64,000 bases of DNA from Candidatus Kapaibacterium sp. (GCA_025059875.1 JANXCT010000008.1:1-64000), one strand, 5' to 3'; counted from the stretch's first letter, positions 27,671-36,915 are shown. The notes: a model not told the origin generated them from the sequence alone. Made by a program: numbers and translations.

Positions 27671-28351
27671 TTAGAACAGGTAGAACATCGTGAAGATGAA
27701 CACCCAGATGAGGTCTACGAAGTGCCAGTACAGCCCAGCTATCTCCACGTTCGCGTACGATCCACGCCGGTCGTATACCCCTTTAGCAACTTGACGGGCG
27801 ATGATCCCCAAGTAGATCACCCCGCTGAGCACATGCAGCCCATGGAAGCCTGTCAAGGTGAAGAAGTACGCCCCAAACTGTGGCGGTCCGAAGGGATTCC
27901 ACCAAGGTCGGACGCCGTAGTCAACGATCAGATGCGTCCACTCGTACGCCTGGCAGCCCACGAAGGTTAGCCCTAAAGCCATCGTCAGGAGTAGGTAGCG
28001 GATCGTCTCCTTCTTCCGCCGCTCGTAAGCATTCGCCACGGCTAGCGCCATCGTTCCGCTACTGCTGACCAGAATGAAGGTCATGACAGCAATTAACAGC
28101 AGCGGAACTTCCGACCCTCCGACGTGAAGGGCGAAGACCTTTCCCGCATTGACCCAGCTACCAATGCTGGCTCGACTCGTAGCGTAACTGACAAGGAAGC
28201 TACCGAAGATGAAAGCGTCCGACAGGATAAAGATCCACATCATCAGTTTCTGCCAGCTCACCCCGAAGGGCGAAACTCCACCTGCCCATACGGAGGGGCG
28301 CTCAACCTGTTGTGCCATAACTTCAGCCGCCATCGCTCCCTTTACACTCAT
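27671..28351 (-). CDS. ctaE: cytochrome c oxidase subunit III
   Basis: 226 residues, several membrane helices, with the COX3 motifs GFHGLHVLSGVIYLG, the conserved Glu in YEWTHLIV and WHFVDLIWVFIF at the end. Translation is coupled to the preceding gene (TAGGATG); in-frame ATGs at 28333 and 28318 are alternative starts. It is the canonical subunit III; a second, more divergent copy lies just upstream. Confidence 0.9.
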   Translation of the reverse strand: MSVKGAMAAEVMAQQVERPSVWAGGVSPFGVSWQKLMMWIFILSDAFIFGSFLVSYATSRASIGSWVNAGKVFALHVGGSEVPLLLIAVMTFILVSSSGTMALAVANAYERRKKETIRYLLLTMALGLTFVGCQAYEWTHLIVDYGVRPWWNPFGPPQFGAYFFTLTGFHGLHVLSGVIYLGIIARQVAKGVYDRRGSYANVEIAGLYWHFVDLIWVFIFTMFYLF

Positions 28352-28352
28352 C

Positions 28353-28979
28353 CTACCGTGCTTGCAACACTGCTAGCAAGCCAATCCAGACCAGCGCCAT
28401 GAAGTGCCAGTAGGTAGCCACTGGTCCAAGGCGATGCCGGAAGAGGAGTGTACGCTTCCGGACGGCAAAGAGCAGCAAGAGGGCAACAATACCGCCAACC
28501 ACATGAAGCCCATGGGCCGCCGATAGTACGTAGAAGAAGCTAGCTGCTGGAAAACTAGGCAATCCAATCCCGGCACGCACCAGCTCCATCCATGCGACAG
28601 CTTGTCCGACGAGAAACAGGAGACCTAGTCCCACACCAATCCACAGCAGGCGCAGGGCTAAGGTATCCACTGTCCGGTGGGCTCTGACGTGCCACTGTAC
28701 GGCTCCCAGTGCAGCGCTGCTAATCAAAAGCACAACAGTGTTCAACCACACGATGCTTGGCAATCGGAGCATACGCCCGTCAATGCCAATGCGGACTATC
28801 GCAGCACTGCTCAGGGCAGCAAAGAGCATCGTTACCCCGACGATGAGCAGCCATACGAAGAGCTGCCCCGTCGGCATCAAAGGGCCACCACCCCATGGAC
28901 TACCGTCTCCCCCTGGGGCTTTACCCTGTCCTGCAATATCCCAGGTTCTCTGTATGCTCGCCTTCACAAACGGCATCAC
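28353..28979 (-). CDS. second subunit III-like protein of the oxidase
   Basis: 208 residues with about five helices; the C-terminal motifs AAHGLHVVGGIVALLLL and TYWHFMALVWIGLL show the COX3 family. It overlaps ctaD (ATGA). Adjacent duplicate subunit III genes are known in Bacteroidota/Chlorobi caa3 operons; they may form a split or paired subunit III. Confidence 0.85.
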   Translation of the reverse strand: MMPFVKASIQRTWDIAGQGKAPGGDGSPWGGGPLMPTGQLFVWLLIVGVTMLFAALSSAAIVRIGIDGRMLRLPSIVWLNTVVLLISSAALGAVQWHVRAHRTVDTLALRLLWIGVGLGLLFLVGQAVAWMELVRAGIGLPSFPAASFFYVLSAAHGLHVVGGIVALLLLFAVRKRTLLFRHRLGPVATYWHFMALVWIGLLAVLQAR

Positions 28980-30883
28980 AGAGCACCACCGTTTGTGGAA
29001 CCATCCACCTTACCAGGCGAACCCCCACCGTTGGTACCGTTGGTTCCACCATTCACGGCTGCCGACGGTATATTGACTGCCGCTGGAACGTACCTATGGT
29101 ACCGCTCTCCTGTCGGTTCCTGGTCTAACGGTACTGTCTGCGGGACGAAATCTTGGGAAGCCCCTGGGACACTATAGTCGTACGCCCAACGGTAGACAAC
29201 TGGAAGCTGCTCCCCCCAATTCCCATGAGGTGGAGGAGACGGAGCTTGCCACTCCAGCGTCGTGGCTTGCCAGGGATTAGCCTCTGCCCGCTTACCCCGC
29301 AGCAGGCTGTAGACGACGTTGAAGAGGAAGATGAACTGCGCCGCTCCAGTAATGAACGCCGCTATGCTAATGAAGACCTGAATCGCCTGGGCATCTACTG
29401 GGAGGTACTGGAGCGCGTTGAAACTGTAGTACCGTCGCGGGACTCCAAAGAAACCAAGGTAGTGCATGGGGAAGAAGATGGCGTACATTCCCACAAAGGT
29501 GAGCCAGAAGTGCAGCTTCCCCAACCCTTCGTGCATCATCCGCCCAAACATCTTCGGGAACCAGTGGTATATCCCTGCAAAGACCCCAAACACAGAGCTG
29601 GTCGCCATGACGATATGGAAGTGCGCCACCACAAAGTAGGTATCGTGGAGCTGAATGTCGATCGTCGGATTCCCCAAGAAGATTCCTGTCAGCCCCCCGG
29701 TCACGAAGGTTGACACAAAGCCGATAGCGAACAGCATAGGCGTCGTGAACCGGAGCTTACCACGCCAGAGCGTTCCTAACCAGTTGAAGGTCTTTACCGC
29801 CGAGGGCACGGCAATGATCAGCGTCGTCAGCGTAAAGGCGGCACTGAGCCAGATGTTCATCCCGCTGACGAACATGTGATGCCCCCAGACGATAAAACTG
29901 AGGAAGCCGATCGCGATGATGGAGTAGACCATCACCCGATATCCAAAGATCGGCTTCCGGGAGTTGTTGGAGATGATTTCGGAGGCAATCCCCATAGCCG
30001 GCAGGATGAGGATGTACACCTCCGGATGTCCCAAGAACCAGAACAAATGCTGCCACAGCAGGGGATTGCCTCCCTCACGAGCAAGATGGTGTCCTGCTAC
30101 CACCACGTGGTCCAAGTAGAAGCTGGTCCCAAGATGCCGATCCAGCAACAACAGTACGACGCCTGCAAAGAGTGCCGGAAAGGCCAGCAATCCTATGATT
30201 GCTGCTACGAAGAGGGCCCAAACTGTCAGTGGCAGGCGCATCATCGAGAGGCCCTGCGTCCGAAGATTGAGCACCGTCGTGATGTAGTTTAACCCGCCCA
30301 TAACTGAGGACACAATGAAGACAGCCATGGAGATCAGCCACAGTGTCTGCCCAAGTCCAGAGCCAGCCGCTGCCTGTTCTACAGCGCTCAGAGGCGGATA
30401 GGCCGTCCACCCTGATCCTGCTGCCCCGCCGGTGACGAAGAGCGACGCCAACATGACGAGGCACGACAGCAGAAAGACCCAGTAACTCAGCATGTTGACA
30501 AACGGGAATGCCATGTCCCGAGCGCCACATTGGAGGGGGATCAGCAGGTTCCCAAACCCACCGAGGAAGATAGCCGTCAGGAAGAAGAAGATCATCAGCG
30601 TCCCGTGCATCGTCATCATCGCCAAATACGCATCGGGACGCAAGACTCCGCCCTCAAACAATCCCGGAAAGAGCTTTGCGGCAATCGGCACAGACTCACC
30701 CGGCCACGCCAGCGGGATCCGCATCAGCCAGGACATCACCAGCCCGATGATCCCCATGATGCCGGCGGTGATGATGTACTGGATGGCGATGACTTTGTGG
30801 TCTGTGCTAAAGATGTATCGCCGCCAGAAGCTCTTCGGCTCATGGTGGGTAGCAACCGTTTCTATCGCATGAGTCGTTGCCAT
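28976..30883 (-). CDS. ctaD: cytochrome c oxidase subunit I (A1-type heme-copper oxidase)
   Basis: 635 residues, the catalytic subunit reducing O2 to water with proton pumping. Metal ligands are present: MHGTLMIFF (heme His), WFLGHPEVYILILPAMG (Cu-B His and the cross-linked Tyr; the Glu marks the A1 D-channel), HHMFVSG (Cu-B) and HDTYFVVAHFHIVM (heme ligands). Twelve or more helices; the C-terminus is Gly/Asn-rich (VNGGTNGTNGGG). It follows ctaC by 15 bases. The organism is thus able to respire oxygen. Confidence 0.96.
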   Translation of the reverse strand: MATTHAIETVATHHEPKSFWRRYIFSTDHKVIAIQYIITAGIMGIIGLVMSWLMRIPLAWPGESVPIAAKLFPGLFEGGVLRPDAYLAMMTMHGTLMIFFFLTAIFLGGFGNLLIPLQCGARDMAFPFVNMLSYWVFLLSCLVMLASLFVTGGAAGSGWTAYPPLSAVEQAAAGSGLGQTLWLISMAVFIVSSVMGGLNYITTVLNLRTQGLSMMRLPLTVWALFVAAIIGLLAFPALFAGVVLLLLDRHLGTSFYLDHVVVAGHHLAREGGNPLLWQHLFWFLGHPEVYILILPAMGIASEIISNNSRKPIFGYRVMVYSIIAIGFLSFIVWGHHMFVSGMNIWLSAAFTLTTLIIAVPSAVKTFNWLGTLWRGKLRFTTPMLFAIGFVSTFVTGGLTGIFLGNPTIDIQLHDTYFVVAHFHIVMATSSVFGVFAGIYHWFPKMFGRMMHEGLGKLHFWLTFVGMYAIFFPMHYLGFFGVPRRYYSFNALQYLPVDAQAIQVFISIAAFITGAAQFIFLFNVVYSLLRGKRAEANPWQATTLEWQAPSPPPHGNWGEQLPVVYRWAYDYSVPGASQDFVPQTVPLDQEPTGERYHRYVPAAVNIPSAAVNGGTNGTNGGGSPGKVDGSTNGGAL

Positions 30884-30898
30884 GGGGAGCCAAGCATC

Positions 30899-31729
30899 CT
30901 ATTGAGACAGACCAAGGGTCTTCGCCAACGTCGGCTGTTGAGCTAACCAGGTTTCAAAGGCAGTATCCGACTCTACCACCATCTGCCCCCGCATAATGTA
31001 ATGCCCCTGCCCGCAAAGCTCTGCACACGGGATGTCGTAGGTGCCGGTCTTCGTAGGGATGAACCAGAACCGTGTCGTCATCCCTGGCACAGCATCCTGC
31101 TTGACTCGCAGCACAGGGACAAAGAAGCTATGGAGTACATCCTTGGAGTTCAAGTAAGTGACGACTGGCCTGTTGACAGGGAGATGCAGCTCCGTTGCAA
31201 TGATGTCGTCCTTCGCCGCTGGATCGTTAGGATCGATCCCGAACGGGTTCGTATCACTGACGTACCGAGGATGGAACCGTCCCAGCTGTCCATCCAGCCC
31301 CGGGTACTGGAAGCGCCAGGCGAACTGCTCTCCAATTACCCGCACTGGAAGCGCATCCTCAGGTGGTGGCCCTTGGATCCAGAACCACGCCCACGTTCCC
31401 GCCGCCACCAGTCCAGTCATCGTCACCGCAGGAATAACGGTATAGACAACCTCCAGCGGACGGTTCTCCAGGTAGAAATATGCCCGCTGCTCCGGTGAAC
31501 GCGCCCGATAGCGCCAGACGAAGTAGGCTAACAACAGATGCACCAGCACGAAGACTATCCCCGTCACCACCAGCGTGACAATGAAGAGTTGGTCCATGAC
31601 CGCACCATGGACTGATGCCAGAGGTGGCAGCCACCACCACTGGTCCCCAATCGTGATGACGCCAATTCCCACTAGTAGCAAGACAGCCAGGGCAAATAGC
31701 ACTCCGTGGTATGAATCTCGGGGTGCCAT
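30899..31729 (-). CDS. ctaC: cytochrome c oxidase subunit II (CuA)
   Basis: 276 residues: two membrane helices (about 12-33 and 46-72), then the cupredoxin domain. CuA ligands appear in SKDVLHSFFVP (His) and CAELCGQGHYIMRG (two Cys, Glu, His, Met). No heme-c motif is fused. The ATG at 31729 is preferred because AGAGGAA lies 5 bases upstream; the frame extends to 31816. First gene of the oxidase operon. Confidence 0.95.
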   Translation of the reverse strand: MAPRDSYHGVLFALAVLLLVGIGVITIGDQWWWLPPLASVHGAVMDQLFIVTLVVTGIVFVLVHLLLAYFVWRYRARSPEQRAYFYLENRPLEVVYTVIPAVTMTGLVAAGTWAWFWIQGPPPEDALPVRVIGEQFAWRFQYPGLDGQLGRFHPRYVSDTNPFGIDPNDPAAKDDIIATELHLPVNRPVVTYLNSKDVLHSFFVPVLRVKQDAVPGMTTRFWFIPTKTGTYDIPCAELCGQGHYIMRGQMVVESDTAFETWLAQQPTLAKTLGLSQ

Positions 31730-31773
31730 CGCTTCCTCTCTTCTGTAACGGCTCAGAGTCAACTGGCGCCACA

Positions 31774-31781
31774 AAAATAGT
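31774..31781 (-). promoter_or_regulatory. candidate -7 element (TATTTTTG) for the oxidase operon
   Basis: The minus strand upstream of ctaC reads CACTATTTTTGTGG, an exact TAnnTTTG, about 45 bases before the ATG. The octamer and its flanks resemble those before tRNA-Thr and secG. Position is good to a base or two. Confidence 0.45.
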
Positions 31782-31820
31782 GTTTGGCGAACAACGTGCT
31801 GATGATTGTCACTCACACCT

Positions 31821-31854
31821 CTGAGCTATCGCAGGCCTTCCGACAAACGATAGC
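31821..31854 (-). terminator. inverted repeat after the MFS gene
   Basis: GAGCTATCG (31821-31829) pairs perfectly with CGATAGCTC (31846-31854), just downstream of the MFS stop and upstream of the oxidase promoter. No T-run follows, so it may be a processing or factor-dependent terminator. Confidence 0.4.
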
Positions 31855-31858
31855 TCGG

Positions 31859-33142
31859 TCACTTGCTACTGCGTAGCGGGTAGCGGAGCATTGCTAAAAG
31901 AATGCCTCCAATCCCAAAGAGTGCCGCAATAACCGCCACGGAGAGCCGATAGCTTCCGCTCCACTGCAACACCATTCCAAAGAGCAGCGGCCCCATCCAG
32001 CTACTCCCACGGTCACTGAGCTCGTAGAGGCTGAAGTACTGCGCCTCCCGCCGCTCGGGAATGTACAGCGAAAACAACGAGCGGCTCAGAGCCTGCGTAC
32101 CCCCTAAGACCAGCCCAACCAGCATCGCCATGACGACAAACTCCTCTGCGCTCCGGAGTCCTAGAGCAACGTAGCTCAGAACGCCAATCCAAACTCCCAA
32201 GCTCCACAGAAGGACCCGCTTGGCACCGAACCGTTGTGCGAGCATCCCGAAAGCGAGAGAGCCAACCAAAGCAACGAACTGAACAGCCAGTAGCGTTCCC
32301 GTAATCGTCTGGATCGGCAGCCCCAACTCGCGACTGGCGAACTGTCCCGAGAGAGCAATCACGGTCTGCACGCCGTCGTTGTAGAAGAAGTATGCCGCTA
32401 AGAAGAGCACAGCCGGTCCCTGGAGATGTCGTAGTGTCTCCCAAAACCCGATGCCACTGCTAGAGACATGTTGGTATCCTCTGCTGCCTTCCCACTGCTG
32501 CCGAACGTTAGGTAGCCCTATGGCAGGGATGAGTGTGAAGATGCCCCACCATACTCCCGCAGAAGCCAGGCAGAGACGTACCGCATGCTCTGTTGCTATA
32601 CCAAGGTGCTCGGCAGCGCTCAGGAACAGCAGATTCAACCCCAACAATGTTCCCCCGCCGGCATACCCCACCGCCCAGCCTCGCGAGGAGACGGCATCAC
32701 GCTCGTGCGGAGCAGCAATGTCAGGCAGAAAGGCGTTGTACATGACGATGGAGGCTCCGAAGCAGAGATTGGCCACTACAAACAGAACCCCACCGAGGAT
32801 GTACCGATCTCCCTCCACCCAATACAACCCCACCGTAGCAGCAGCACCGACGTAAGCGAAGAGAAGAAGCAGCAGCTTCCTCCGGCCCCAAGCGTCTGCT
32901 ATCGCACCCGCGAGAGGCAAGATCAATAGTTGGAGCACCACTGATACCGACACCAGGAAGGGGTAATAGGCATCGGCTGCAATTTCAAGCCCCAGTACAG
33001 AAAGCCTGCCAGAAGCATCCGCTGCTCGAAGGGCAACGTGGGTCAAGTAAGGTCCCAGCAGCACCGTCAGAACAGTCGTGGGAAAAGCAGAATTGGCCCA
33101 GTCGTACATGTACCACGACCAGCGTACCCGCCGAGCCGACAT
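31859..33142 (-). CDS. MFS transporter, UMF1/Atg22 family
   Basis: About 427 residues with 12 hydrophobic helices. SWYMYDWANSAFPTTVLTVL is the UMF1 signature; MFS loop motif GAIADAWGRRKLLL follows. The substrate is unknown; relatives include amino-acid effluxers. Start: ATG 33142 leaves a 16-base gap to the preceding permease, while ATG 33178 would overlap it by 20 bases; neither has a clear ribosome site. Confidence 0.85.
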   Translation of the reverse strand: MSARRVRWSWYMYDWANSAFPTTVLTVLLGPYLTHVALRAADASGRLSVLGLEIAADAYYPFLVSVSVVLQLLILPLAGAIADAWGRRKLLLLLFAYVGAAATVGLYWVEGDRYILGGVLFVVANLCFGASIVMYNAFLPDIAAPHERDAVSSRGWAVGYAGGGTLLGLNLLFLSAAEHLGIATEHAVRLCLASAGVWWGIFTLIPAIGLPNVRQQWEGSRGYQHVSSSGIGFWETLRHLQGPAVLFLAAYFFYNDGVQTVIALSGQFASRELGLPIQTITGTLLAVQFVALVGSLAFGMLAQRFGAKRVLLWSLGVWIGVLSYVALGLRSAEEFVVMAMLVGLVLGGTQALSRSLFSLYIPERREAQYFSLYELSDRGSSWMGPLLFGMVLQWSGSYRLSVAVIAALFGIGGILLAMLRYPLRSSK

Positions 33143-33158
33143 TTGAGCTATGCGCGGT

Positions 33159-34397
33159 TCACTCGTACCGAAGAGCATCCACGGGGTTCAGCGTCGCTGC
33201 CTTCCAGGCTGGATACGTCCCCCACAGCAGCCCTAACGCCACGCAGAGGAAGAAGCTTAGCCCCATCCACTGCCACGGCAGACTCGGGGGTATTCCTACT
33301 AGAGCACTGATCCCCCAGCCGGCACCAATACCGGCAACGATACCGACAACGCCGCCACAGAGGCTGAGCACAACAGCTTCCGTCAGAAACTGGACAAGGA
33401 TCCAGCTCCGCCGAGCTCCGACCGCTTTCCGAATCCCAATCTCACGGGTACGCTCACGGACAGCGACCAGCATGATGTTCATAATCCCGATCCCCGCCGC
33501 TACCAATGCGATCACTCCTGTCCCCGTCCCGAATAGCCCAACGAACTGTGTCAGACCTGAAAGCTGGGCCTGCAATCCTTCGTTGGTCGTTACCTCAAAG
33601 TTTTCCGGCTGCCATGGTTTCAAGCCACGGAGACGCCGCAGTATCCCTACAGCTTCGCTGAGTGTTGCCTGGAATTCTCTCCTACTGCGCGGCTGAACAA
33701 TCAGCGTCAGGGAGCCCCACTCTTCGGAGGCGAAGAAGCGCATGAAGTAACCGACCGGAATGAACACGAAGTTGTCCTGGCTCTGCCCAAAGATGCTCCC
33801 GCGCGGCCGAGCAACCCCGATGACTTCAAACAGATGTCCACGAATCCGCACCTGCTGTCCAACTGGGGAAGCCGAGCCGAAGAGCTCCCTTGCTACATCA
33901 GCTCCCAGAATCGCCAAAGGCCGCATGAAGGCAACGTCGGCTTCTGCAAACGGCCGTCCTTCCGCTACCTGAACATTCAGAAGGCGGAAGGCCATCTCAT
34001 CAGTCCCCATGACCGATACGTCGGGATCGGTCGCTCGATTCCCCCACTGGACCTGCTCGTCAGAAGGCTGAACAGCATACAAGCAGACGAACGGCGTCCA
34101 GAGTGCCATCTGGCGCTTGAATTCCTGTCCCTGCTGATAGGTGATGGGTGGACGTCGCAGATACTCTCGCCATTCACGGCCCGACACTCCAATCGGCGGC
34201 ATGCGAGAGATGAAGAAACTGCTCTCCCCGAGCTGGAGCAGCTCCTGCGAGATGGCGCCCTCCAACGAATCCGTTGCCGTCCCCGCTACCATGATTGCGA
34301 AGACCCCGAGAGCAACGCCGAGGACCGTAAGGCCGGAGCGCAACCGATAAGCTCGTAAGCTCTCCAACGCCCCTCGTGCTATCTCTGCCCATACCAT
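33159..34397 (-). CDS. MacB/FtsX-type ABC transporter permease
   Basis: 412 residues: membrane helix near residues 20-42 (RSGLTVLGVALGVFAIM), a MacB periplasmic core (about 45-285) and three C-terminal helices of the FtsX domain with NIMLVAVRERTREIGIRKAVG, the family's conserved loop. Such permeases export peptides, lipids or antibiotics in partnership with a LolD-type ATPase. No ATPase gene is adjacent, so the partner must be elsewhere. The ATG at 34397 fits the start of the cytoplasmic helix; the frame extends upstream to 34658 without family-like sequence. Confidence 0.87.
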   Translation of the reverse strand: MVWAEIARGALESLRAYRLRSGLTVLGVALGVFAIMVAGTATDSLEGAISQELLQLGESSFFISRMPPIGVSGREWREYLRRPPITYQQGQEFKRQMALWTPFVCLYAVQPSDEQVQWGNRATDPDVSVMGTDEMAFRLLNVQVAEGRPFAEADVAFMRPLAILGADVARELFGSASPVGQQVRIRGHLFEVIGVARPRGSIFGQSQDNFVFIPVGYFMRFFASEEWGSLTLIVQPRSRREFQATLSEAVGILRRLRGLKPWQPENFEVTTNEGLQAQLSGLTQFVGLFGTGTGVIALVAAGIGIMNIMLVAVRERTREIGIRKAVGARRSWILVQFLTEAVVLSLCGGVVGIVAGIGAGWGISALVGIPPSLPWQWMGLSFFLCVALGLLWGTYPAWKAATLNPVDALRYE

Positions 34398-34551
34398 GGA
34401 GATGGAGACTCCGGACTCAGCTCGTCCCGCCGTAGGACGTTGCCCAACGGCTAGCAGTGTGTTCAGGTGAGCATTGAGGAGGGTTGCTATAGCCCTGCAA
34501 ACACGTATTTTGCTTGGAGACTGTTCCGTACAATGTTGCGGCGAGGACATA

Positions 34552-34743
34552 ATGAAGCATGTCGTGACATTAGCAGCCCTTGGAGCAGCTCTCCTCTGCC
34601 TGCTACTGGGAGGCATCGGTCGCCTATTGGCAACCCACTTTTGGCTTACCAATCCCACGTGGCATGAACTAGCTCAGACCTTCCTACTCTTCGCGATTGC
34701 CTGGGGCATTTACCAGATCCAGCTTCAGTCACCCCAGCGATAG
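34552..34743 (+). CDS. small two-helix membrane protein
   Basis: 63 residues with two membrane helices (about 4-24 and 35-53) and WLTNPTWHELAQTFLLFAIA. GAGG lies 6-7 bases before the ATG at 34552. It is divergent from the permease and upstream of secG. Family unknown. Confidence 0.55.
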   Translation: MKHVVTLAALGAALLCLLLGGIGRLLATHFWLTNPTWHELAQTFLLFAIAWGIYQIQLQSPQR

Positions 34744-34773
34744 CCTCTGCCATGCTAGCGCAAGCATTCTCGC

Positions 34774-34781
34774 TATTTTTG
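34774..34781 (+). promoter_or_regulatory. candidate -7 element (TATTTTTG) for secG
   Basis: CGCTATTTTTGCAG fits TAnnTTTG exactly and lies 28 bases before the secG ATG. Confidence 0.4.
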
Positions 34782-34809
34782 CAGTGTAGCTCATGAGGCC
34801 CGGTAAACG

Positions 34810-35166
34810 ATGTTCACAGTCATTGTCATCTTGATGATCTTCATCTCCGTTCTCCTCATTGCAGCGGTGCTGATCCAGCCTGGCCGTGGCGAGCTCACAC
34901 CCAGTTTTGGGGGCTTAGGTGGGCAATTCGGAAGCCTCTTCGGCATGCGCCGGACGATGGACTTCTTGACGAAGCTAACGATAGGGCTCGGTGCAGCCCT
35001 GTTGATCCTTTCGGTCATTGCTAACAAGTTCTTCCTCAGCACCGCTACAGAGGAACGACAACCGGTCACCGTAGGGGCACCGGCCAGTATGCCCCAACCA
35101 GCTCCGCCAATAACCCCAACGCAGCCTATAGCGCCTCCGGGACAACCTCCACAGGGCAGCCCGTAG
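34810..35166 (+). CDS. secG: preprotein translocase subunit SecG
   Basis: 118 residues. First helix with VLLIAAVLIQPGRGE, then the conserved SFGGLGGQFGSLFGMRRTMD and a second helix (LTIGLGAALLILSVIAN). The Pro-rich tail (PAPPITPTQP) is common in this phylum. It assists SecYE in export. Confidence 0.92.
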   Translation: MFTVIVILMIFISVLLIAAVLIQPGRGELTPSFGGLGGQFGSLFGMRRTMDFLTKLTIGLGAALLILSVIANKFFLSTATEERQPVTVGAPASMPQPAPPITPTQPIAPPGQPPQGSP

Positions 35167-35187
35167 CGGTATGCACCCTTTGTGTTC

Positions 35188-35844
35188 ATGGTCCACTTCC
35201 TTAGCTTCACAGGGCTGCTCTCCGTCTCCGTAGGAGTTTTGTCTGCCCTCTTGACGGCACCACTCCCCGCATCTCCGACACCAGCAGCTACCACAACCAT
35301 CTACTTAGTACGAGAGCGCTGGCATACTGGCATCGTCATACCCCGCCATGTAGCTATCCGCTGCATCCCAGAGGTAGCCCACCTCCCGCCGACCCCCTGG
35401 GTAGACTTGGGCTGGGGAGAGGCAGAGTTCTACCAAACCCCAGGATTCGACCTCCGGCTAGCATTGGAGGCGATCTTCCTTTGGAACGAGAGTGTGCTCC
35501 GCATCGCCGCGGTACCACAGGAGCTACGGCGGTACTATGGTCCAGAAAGCTGGCTTCTGCCTCTCTGCCTGGATAGTGCTGCTATTGCCCGACTCTGCTC
35601 CTTCTTGCAGCACACTCTGGTACGGGATAGCCAAGGTCAGGCCATCCTCACCAGCTCCCAAGCCGACGGATGGGTCCGCTTCTACAAGGCCCACGGGACT
35701 TACTGGGGACTACAAACCTGCAACACCTGGGTAGCAAAGGCCCTTGCTGCAGCCGGTCTGCGGATTGGGTGGCAGGGGATCGTCGTCGCCGAGCAGCTCT
35801 TTGCCGCCGTCCAATTCTACCGATGTCCGCAGGCACCTTCGTGA
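35188..35844 (+). CDS. DUF2459 family exported protein
   Basis: About 218 residues with an N-terminal signal/anchor (FLSFTGLLSVSVGVLSALL). Family motifs: RERWHTGIVIP, DLGWGEAEFYQ and CNTWVAKALAAAGL. The conserved His and Cys suggest a papain-like (NlpC-related) fold, but activity is not established. Start ATG 35188 or GTG 35182. It begins about 20 bases after secG. Confidence 0.82.
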   Translation: MVHFLSFTGLLSVSVGVLSALLTAPLPASPTPAATTTIYLVRERWHTGIVIPRHVAIRCIPEVAHLPPTPWVDLGWGEAEFYQTPGFDLRLALEAIFLWNESVLRIAAVPQELRRYYGPESWLLPLCLDSAAIARLCSFLQHTLVRDSQGQAILTSSQADGWVRFYKAHGTYWGLQTCNTWVAKALAAAGLRIGWQGIVVAEQLFAAVQFYRCPQAPS

Positions 35845-36051
35845 CATAGGCCCTGTGTGGCGCACACATCACACTGTGACATTATTCGAGGCCGCAATCT
35901 CTACCGTGAGAAACTAGGCTTGGAAAGATCACCTGCTCCGAGTTGGTCGGCAGTTGCGAGGTAGTGCGGTGGGACCTTCTTCATTGGTGGAGAGGTAATG
36001 TGGCAGGTTCTTGAATTGAAGTAGAAAGCTTCTTAGCAGGAGGAACGCACG
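35845..36051. other. intergenic, no gene seen
   Basis: No open frame or RNA recognised. A short stem GTGTG-GCG-CACAC shortly after the DUF2459 stop could be part of a terminator. Confidence 0.4.
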
Positions 36052-36186
36052 ATGTTGCAGATTGCCAAAGAGCTCGATAGAGGGATCATGGAGGCCGTTA
36101 TGCAGATCAAGTCGTTGCTGTCCTCGGAGGAAATCGCCAAGCAGTTCAGGTCATTGCCGTCCTCAAGCCTCGATAAAGGAACTTAG
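36052..36186 (+). CDS. short repeat-containing open frame (possible remnant)
   Basis: 44 residues with an excellent ribosome site (AGGAGG at 36038-36043, 8 bases from ATG). Reads MLQIAKELDRGIMEAVMQIK then SLLSSEEIAKQFRSLPSSS. After the TAG the same frame continues to about 36372 with similar sequence (MRIWALLSLEETVKQIESLL), so this looks like the start of a longer repeat protein cut by a stop codon. Function unknown. Confidence 0.45.
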   Translation: MLQIAKELDRGIMEAVMQIKSLLSSEEIAKQFRSLPSSSLDKGT

Positions 36187-36440
36187 GAGGCCCCTATGAG
36201 GATCTGGGCGTTGCTGTCCTTAGAGGAGACTGTCAAACAGATTGAGTCATTGCTATCCTCAAACCTTGGAACTCGCTCAGCAGATCAAGTCAATCCTGTC
36301 CCCGAAAGAGCGGGGTTAAGGAGATTGCTAAACAGATTGGGGGGGGTCGTTGATGTTCTCAAAACAAGCTGATTAATTGCTGTCCTAATCCATGTGCGAA
36401 GCTTCAGAGGGGCACTGTGCTTTATCCTTGCTGTCGCATT
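36100..36440 (+). repeat. degenerate short direct repeats, core TTGCTGTCCTC
   Basis: The core or close variants recur at 36115, 36154, 36211, 36250, about 36292, 36377 and 36428, with intervals of mostly 39-57 bases. Flanks also repeat (CAGATCAAGTC before; GAGGAAATCGCCAAGCAG after). Translated, the unit resembles QIKSLLSSEEIAK. Later copies are shifted in frame (KEIAKQIG appears in another frame near 36320). It reads as a decaying internally repeated gene. Confidence 0.6.
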
Positions 36441-36915
36441 AGCCTTCGATGCCGGTGCAGCAACGGTAACGGTGTAGTCTAAGGAGTTCCGGGCTTATCG
36501 AACAGATGTTGGCAGAGGCTTTGGCATCTCTACTAAAGCCTCGCGATGAGCGCCTGGCTTTCGGACCAACCAACACAATCTCAGACAGCCCTACTGCATA
36601 GGAGTCGTTATCCACGTCCCCATACGAGCTTCCCAGGTGTAGGTATCTGCCTACATCCCGGGTTTTTGCTTCCGTCAACCAGAACTTCTGTAGCGTGCCT
36701 GTGCTATTATGCGCACACTTGTAACGGGAGCATGCGTCACAATCGGTCGTAGGTGCGCTACAGTGCGCAACGTCGAAGAATCTCACGTGCGCGGCCGGCG
36801 GCATCACGGCGGCTGAAGGGGCCATAACTGTGTAGAGCAGCAGGTACCCCGTAGTTCTTCACTTCTGCCCCGAAGTACCGATAATTCCCATCGGTGCGAG
36901 AAGGACTCCTGGGAT
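36441..36915. other. intergenic, no confident gene
   Basis: A minus-strand frame (36439-36825) contains GSSYGDVDNDSYAVG, faintly like an FG-GAP/VCBS calcium loop, but no coherent family or ribosome site. Possibly a gene remnant. The promoter of the following glycosyltransferase should lie here but I cannot place it. Confidence 0.3.

Noticed and set aside
36100-36440. CRISPR array
   Set aside because: Repeats are short, divergent and unevenly spaced, without spacers of constant length.
36439-36825. 128-residue minus-strand frame with a DVDND motif
   Set aside because: Only a faint FG-GAP resemblance, no ribosome site and no coherent domain; at best a remnant.
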